A stretch of 10,516 nt of DNA from Clostridia bacterium (GTDB lineage Bacteria; Bacillota; Clostridia; Oscillospirales; QAMX01): NCBI GenBank assembly GCA_017547975.1, contig JAFYNU010000400.1:1-10516 (forward strand), read 5' to 3'. A program made the position numbers and the translations under genes. Positions within the stretch are counted from its first letter, which is position 1. Every line of letters begins with the position of its first letter. Below the pieces are notes generated by a model. The model ran no database searches. It saw only the letters and a program-made list of their open reading frames with translations, and was not told the origin of the DNA. Positions 6,902-10,516 of the stretch are shown here, one piece after another.

Positions 6902-7768
6902 ATGAAAAAATCTCACTCAATTTGGATCATCATTGTCGCAATATTTCTCATCATCACAGCGGGGCTTCTGGCCTGTTATCCTCTCATTAGCAACAGGGTC
7001 AACAGTAAGTACCAGTCATTGATCGAAACCACCTACGAAGAGGAACTGGAAATCCTTGACAAAGACGATATTCAGCTTGCACGTGAAGAAGCCCAACTCT
7101 ACAACGAATGCATCAACGTGCAGTACACCCTGGAGGACGTACGTTTTGCCGAGTCCACCTACGATGAATTACTGAACCTGACCAGTAGCGGTATTATGGG
7201 ATACCTGGAGATTCCCGCCATTTCGGTCATGCTCCCCATCTACCACGGTACCGATGCCGAAACCCTGGAAAAGGGAATCGGACACCTGATCGGTTCCTCC
7301 CTTCCCATTGGCGGGGAAGGCACCCATTCGGTTCTCACCGGTCACTCCGGGACCGCCGGAAAACGCCTCTTCTCCGACCTGGAGAATCTGTCCTGTGGAG
7401 ATATGTTCTATCTTCATGTACTGGACGAAACCCTGTCCTACATGATAGACGGAATCCATACCGTTTTACCGGAAGAGACCGATCGACTGAAGGCTGTGGA
7501 AGGGGAAGATTTCTGTACCCTGGTAACCTGTACCCCCTTCGGAGTCAACTCCCACCGGCTTCTGGTTCGCGGGACACGGATTCCCTACGAAGAAACCACC
7601 GAGGTTCCTCTTCCCGAAGAGCAGACGAAGGTTTCTGATTCCATCTGGGAACAGGAATACCTTCGGGGGCTCACCATGGGATGCGGTGTGCTGGCTTTCT
7701 TTGCGGTACTTTCGTTGACCCTGTGGTTCTTCCCCGCAGGAAGGAAGGGAAAACATGGCAAAAAGTAA
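6902..7768 (+). CDS. Class C (pilin-polymerising) sortase
   Basis: This 288-residue cysteine transpeptidase has membrane segments at both ends (about 8-28 and 256-277), the class C layout. The catalytic set is visible: His148 in LTGHSG, Cys210 in TLVTCTPFG, and Arg219 in NSHRLLVRG. Other family blocks are GIMGYLEIP (97-105), LPIYHGTD (111-118) and SLPIGGEGTHSVLTG (133-147). It should cleave the pilin at LPKTG and join it to the YPKN lysine of another subunit. The DP(F/W/Y) lid motif usually found before the GIMGY block is not visible; the region reads YTLEDVRFAES. GAGAGGA (6891-6897) precedes the ATG. The next sortase gene overlaps the end by 14 bases, so translation is probably coupled. Confidence 0.93.
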   Translation: MKKSHSIWIIIVAIFLIITAGLLACYPLISNRVNSKYQSLIETTYEEELEILDKDDIQLAREEAQLYNECINVQYTLEDVRFAESTYDELLNLTSSGIMGYLEIPAISVMLPIYHGTDAETLEKGIGHLIGSSLPIGGEGTHSVLTGHSGTAGKRLFSDLENLSCGDMFYLHVLDETLSYMIDGIHTVLPEETDRLKAVEGEDFCTLVTCTPFGVNSHRLLVRGTRIPYEETTEVPLPEEQTKVSDSIWEQEYLRGLTMGCGVLAFFAVLSLTLWFFPAGRKGKHGKK

Positions 7769-8477
7769 AGTGATAGAGATCCTATGCGTGATCCTTCTTC
7801 TTTGCGGTGTTTTTCTCCTCTTGTTTCCTGCCATTCGGTCGGCAATAGACCGGGAATCCGAAAAGCAGGCCATTGTCTTTTTTGAGGAAACTATCACCGA
7901 TATTTCTCCGACTTCTTCCGAATCGGGAAACACCACCCCCGACACCCTCCTTCCCTTTTCTGCACTCTATGAAGCGGCCCTTGCCTACAACAGGAATCTC
8001 ACAGAAACCCACCAGAAGGATCTGTCCTCTGCCCGGCTTACAATCCCTCATCTGGATTTGAAATCTTATGGATTTGAAGCCGAGTGCTTTGGCATTCTGG
8101 AAATCCCCTCCATCGGCTATGAGGTTCCTGTGTACCTGGGAAGTTCAGATTCCAACCTGGAAAAAGGTGCCGCCCTTCTTGGCGGCACCTCACTTCCCAT
8201 CAGTGGGACAAACACTCACGCTGTCATTGCGGGACACAACACCTGGCGGGGAGCCAAGCGATTTGACCTGCTCCGGGAGCTTTCCCCCGGGGACACAGTT
8301 CTTTTCCGGAACCCCTGGGAAACACTTACCTACAGAATTGTTTCAAAAGACATCATTCTCCCCGATGAATCGGACGCCATTCGCATTCAGCCTAACCGGG
8401 AACTGCTTTCCCTTTTGACCTGTACTCATCCAAACACCCACAGAGTGTTAATTGTATGTGAGAGAGAATTCCTATGA
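7755..8477 (+). CDS. Second sortase (class uncertain, single N-terminal membrane anchor)
   Basis: This 240-residue protein has one N-terminal membrane segment (about 7-27), a variable linker, then a sortase fold: FGILEIPSIGYEVPVYLG (112-129), SLPISGTNTHAVIAGHN with His161, LLTCTHP with Cys223, and HRVLIVCER with the likely catalytic Arg230. No C-terminal membrane helix is present, unlike its neighbour. Sequence blocks suggest the class C/D side of the family, but the short CTHPNTHRV stretch between Cys and Arg differs from the CTPFGVNSHRL of the first sortase. A likely job is linking the finished pilus or the LPFTG adhesin to the wall, or adding the tip; this is inference from having two sortases and two substrates. 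It overlaps the upstream gene by 14 bases, with an AAGGAAGGG ribosome site inside that gene. I see no terminator after it. Confidence 0.9.
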   Translation: MAKSKVIEILCVILLLCGVFLLLFPAIRSAIDRESEKQAIVFFEETITDISPTSSESGNTTPDTLLPFSALYEAALAYNRNLTETHQKDLSSARLTIPHLDLKSYGFEAECFGILEIPSIGYEVPVYLGSSDSNLEKGAALLGGTSLPISGTNTHAVIAGHNTWRGAKRFDLLRELSPGDTVLFRNPWETLTYRIVSKDIILPDESDAIRIQPNRELLSLLTCTHPNTHRVLIVCEREFL

Positions 8478-8567
8478 TGGATCTCCTATAAAGAACCAGA
8501 AACATTCAAAGGAATCAATCAAAACAAGTCGTCAGTTGCGCAAATACGTGAATCATCATATTGCGAC

Positions 8568-8596
8568 TTGACAAGCACGAGAAAACGCAGTATAAT
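8568..8596 (+). promoter_or_regulatory. Perfect TTGACA-17-TATAAT promoter of the second ATPase gene
   Basis: TTGACA (8568-8573), a 17-base spacer, and TATAAT (8591-8596) match the SigA consensus at all twelve positions. Transcription should begin near 8603. A 7-bp inverted repeat, CAAGTCG (8525-8531) and CGACTTG (8564-8570), overlaps the -35 and could be an operator. Confidence 0.85.
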
Positions 8597-8604
8597 TGAA
8601 TCAT

Positions 8605-8629
8605 GAGTTAGTAACTTACGAGTTGATAA
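8605..8629 (+). repeat. Direct repeat flanking a palindrome in the ATPase leader
   Basis: GAGTTAGTAA (8605-8614) and GAGTTGATAA (8620-8629) form an imperfect direct repeat with a 15-base period. The palindrome GTAA-C-TTAC (8611-8619) overlaps the first copy. The element lies just after the predicted transcription start and abuts the ribosome site AAGGAG (8628-8633), a position suited to an operator or a translational control element. Confidence 0.35.
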
Positions 8630-8640
8630 GGAGCAATGGT

Positions 8641-10032
8641 ATGTTTTATTGTAGGGATAATGAGCTTCGTGATATGAACCGTCGATACATCAGAGGTGAC
8701 TTTGAATGTCTAATTGTTTATGGTCGAAGACGTGTCGGCAAGACTGCTCTGATCAATGAATTCTGTAAGAATAAGCCTACGGTATTCTTCTCTGCGCTAA
8801 ACGCAAGTGATAAAGAAAACCTTGAAGCACTGTCGAAGGCCATCTACGAAAAAGATCACCCAGGTATGGATTCTGCGCCGGTGTTCCAGAGCTTTGAAGC
8901 AGCTCTTGATCAGATAACCCATATAGCAGAAAAGGAGCGGCTTGTATTTGTTATCGACGAATACCCCTACCTTGCTAAGGCAAACAAATCGATTTCCTCC
9001 CGTCTACAACATATCATTGACCATAAATGGAAAAACAGCCAGCTTTTTCTGATCCTCTGCGGTTCATCCATGAGCTTTATGGAGTATCAGGTACTCGGTT
9101 ATGAAAGCCCTCTGTACGGCCGCCGAACCGGTCAGTATAAGATTCAGGCACTGACCTTCAAGGAAATGACTGCCTTCAATCCGACCCTGACAACCGAACA
9201 ACAGGCTCTTGTCTACGGCATCACCGGCGGTATCCCCCATTATGTCAATAAGCTTGATGTTTTCGATGATGTGGATGAAGCACTAAAGGAGAACCTGTTC
9301 AATACCTCCAGTTATCTCTTTGAAGAACCGGAGAATTTGCTAAAACAGGAACTTCGTGAACCGGCGATCTACAATTCTGTAATCACGGCAATTGCGGGTG
9401 GCGCATCACGCTCCAATGAGATTTCCACAAAGGTTGGTATCGAATCAGCGATATGTGCAAAATATCTGAAGGCTCTGCTTGATCTTGGTATTATCAAAAA
9501 AGAGACTCCACTCACAGAAAAACCAGGCAAGAAAACCATCTATACCATAGGAGATAATTTCTTCCGCTTCTGGTATCGTTTCGTCCCTCAAAACACCTCC
9601 TCCATTAGTGCAGGACGTATCGAGCAGATATATGCCCCCGTTATCAAGCGTCATTTGTCAGACTATATGGGCCTGGTATTCGAGCAGATGTGTCGTGAGT
9701 ATCTGTTGCGATACGCAACAGATCTGCCGATAATTCTATCGGATATCGGTCAATGGTGGGGCACGGATCCGAAGGTCAAGAAAGAAGTCCAGATTGACAT
9801 AGTTGGTTCTCCGGTCGAGGGTGATGAGTATATTATCGGTTCCTGTAAATATCGCAGTGATCCCGTCGGTGTGGATGAACTGGAGTTGATCCGTCATTAT
9901 GCAGACGTCTTTGGTAAAGGTAAGAAGTATCACTTCTATATCTTCTCCAAATCTGGTTTTACCAAGGGACTGCAGGAACTTGGCGATATGGGAGAGGTCA
10001 ATCTTGTTACGCTGGATGATATGTACCGTTGA
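8641..10032 (+). CDS. AAA ATPase with DUF234-type nuclease-fold C-terminus
   Basis: The 463-residue protein has a Walker A GRRRVGKT (residues 28-35), a Walker B FVIDE (103-107), a sensor GSS (141-143), then a winged-helix segment (about 242-300) and a C-terminal PD-(D/E)xK-like domain: GLVFEQMCREYL (344-355), VQIDIVG with Asp386, and IIGSCKYR with Lys403. This is the archaeal-type ATPase plus DUF234 layout; its cellular role is not established. The Glu expected two residues before the Lys is Ser401, so catalysis may be lost. The frame can be read back to a TTG at 8596, but that TTG overlaps the -10 box by one base and lies upstream of the expected transcript start. The ATG at 8641, seven bases after AAGGAG (8628-8633), is the start. 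It faces away from the pilus operon and has its own promoter. Confidence 0.92.
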   Translation: MFYCRDNELRDMNRRYIRGDFECLIVYGRRRVGKTALINEFCKNKPTVFFSALNASDKENLEALSKAIYEKDHPGMDSAPVFQSFEAALDQITHIAEKERLVFVIDEYPYLAKANKSISSRLQHIIDHKWKNSQLFLILCGSSMSFMEYQVLGYESPLYGRRTGQYKIQALTFKEMTAFNPTLTTEQQALVYGITGGIPHYVNKLDVFDDVDEALKENLFNTSSYLFEEPENLLKQELREPAIYNSVITAIAGGASRSNEISTKVGIESAICAKYLKALLDLGIIKKETPLTEKPGKKTIYTIGDNFFRFWYRFVPQNTSSISAGRIEQIYAPVIKRHLSDYMGLVFEQMCREYLLRYATDLPIILSDIGQWWGTDPKVKKEVQIDIVGSPVEGDEYIIGSCKYRSDPVGVDELELIRHYADVFGKGKKYHFYIFSKSGFTKGLQELGDMGEVNLVTLDDMYR

Positions 10033-10092
10033 AAATGATGTACCCCATTGGATTTTGGTAAACTGAATAGTAATCATACGAGGTTTAAGCAT

Positions 10093-10147
10093 ACGCCTGT
10101 CATCTGCCGTTGGTTCTTCTGAATCAAGCGCCGCACATGACAGGCGT
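10093..10147 (+). terminator. Long two-tier hairpin, probable terminator
   Basis: ACGCCTGTCAT (10093-10103) and ATGACAGGCGT (10137-10147) are perfect 11-base complements. Inside the intervening 33 bases a second stem forms, TTGGTTC (10110-10116) with GAATCAA (10121-10127), with one G-U pair and a TTCT loop. The tail is TCTGATTTTC, a broken U-run. It starts 60 bases after the ATPase stop and probably ends that transcript. The inner stem is unusual for a simple terminator, so a mobile-element remnant or a protein-binding site is an alternative. Confidence 0.45.
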
Positions 10148-10323
10148 TCTGATTTTCATAGGAAATCTCGCTCATGAAAAGCATTCACCTCAAAAAACTC
10201 AAATCCATTCCGACATTAGAATATTTCGTTTCTATTTCCGCCATCGCAGAATACCGGATAATCCTAAGATCATATTCTACACAAAGCCTTATTCATCTCC
10301 CGAATTTCTTAGAAAGGTGGTAG
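10148..10323. other. AT-rich stretch without a supported gene
   Basis: No promoter, RNA gene or convincing frame was found here. A 49-codon plus-strand frame from ATG 10174 to TAG 10323 lacks a good ribosome site. Its opening loosely resembles a LysR N-terminus (TLEYFVSIS) but the resemblance stops within ten residues. It may be decayed coding DNA leading into the start-less frame that follows. Confidence 0.4.
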
Positions 10324-10329
10324 CCCAAA

Positions 10330-10500
10330 ATCGAGAGACCTTATAGTTCGGAGACACATAAGCTAACCGTTCAAAACGAAGAATTTACTATCACTAACAT
10401 TTCACCTATTTACTCAGAAGAAGAGTATCCACTCGTTAAGAGGGGAATAGAATTGCAACTCTATGAGGTATTCAGCAAGCACATGCCCATTGAGTCTTAA
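10330..10500 (+). pseudogene. Short coding-like frame without a normal start codon
   Basis: The frame is open from just after the TAG at 10321-10323 to the TAA at 10498-10500 and contains no ATG, GTG or TTG at a useful position. The peptide looks protein-like: THKLTVQNEEFTITNISPIY, then an acidic-basic helix, YPLVKRGIELQLYEVFSK. That layout resembles small proteins of about 60-70 residues that I associate with clostridial mobile elements, where they often precede a recombinase gene; this is from memory and unverified. A possible ribosome site AAAGGTGG (10312-10319) stands ten bases before an ATC codon at 10330, so either the ATG has been lost or a rare ATC start is used. If ATC is used, the product is 56 residues. 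AAAGAGAG at 10499-10506, overlapping the stop, could serve a next gene beyond the window. Confidence 0.4.
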
Positions 10501-10516
10501 AGAGAGACATCCTTGC

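Noticed and set aside
10174..10323. A 49-codon frame with a LysR-like opening
   Set aside because: The similarity covers fewer than ten residues, no helix-turn-helix follows, and there is no ribosome site.

Overview
The window looks like accessory DNA from a gut-type Firmicute of the class Clostridia (Oscillospiraceae/Ruminococcaceae-like). This is inferred from strong AGGAGG-type ribosome sites, SigA-type promoters, sortases with LPxTG-anchored surface proteins, and mid-GC, C-ending codon use. No marker gene fixes the species.

Layout, left to right. (1) 1-93 is the C-terminal end of a sigma-70-like protein with a region-4 helix-turn-helix. (2) 94-517 has no convincing protein gene but is packed with perfect or wobble-compensated inverted repeats downstream of a TATAAT box; I read it as a candidate structured RNA. 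(3) 518-1864, minus strand, is an AAA ATPase with a DUF4143 domain and its own consensus-like promoter. (4) 2036-8477 is one plus-strand operon: a small helix-turn-helix protein, a MazF/PemK-type toxin, a thioester-domain adhesin with three CnaB repeats and an LPFTG anchor, a major pilin with a YPKN pilin motif and LPKTG anchor, a class C pilin sortase, and a second sortase overlapping it by 14 bases. (5) 8641-10032 is a second ATPase (DUF234-type architecture) behind a perfect TTGACA-17-TATAAT promoter. (6) 10033-10516 holds a long hairpin and a short coding-like frame lacking an ordinary start codon.

How the genes may work together. The adhesin probably sits at the tip of a fibre built from the major pilin. 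The class C sortase would link pilin subunits through the YPKN lysine, and the second sortase may anchor the fibre to the wall or add the tip. A U-tract-free hairpin between pilin and sortases could keep structural protein in excess of enzyme. The helix-turn-helix and MazF genes have ribosome sites close to the pilus genes and no terminator between, so toxin and pilus are probably co-transcribed. Nothing resembling a normal MazF antitoxin is present.

The two ATPase genes point outward from the pilus operon, have their own promoters and a lower-GC look, so the centre may be cargo in a mobile element. The sigma-like gene end on the left and the start-less frame on the right would fit an integrative conjugative element backbone, but no integrase, relaxase or attachment site is visible, so this remains inference.

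Four gene starts need care. Both ATPase reading frames extend upstream into or past their own promoters, so internal ATGs at 1864 (minus) and 8641 are the likely starts. The helix-turn-helix and adhesin genes probably start at TTG (2036 and 2678) rather than at ATGs that touch or nearly touch their ribosome sites.
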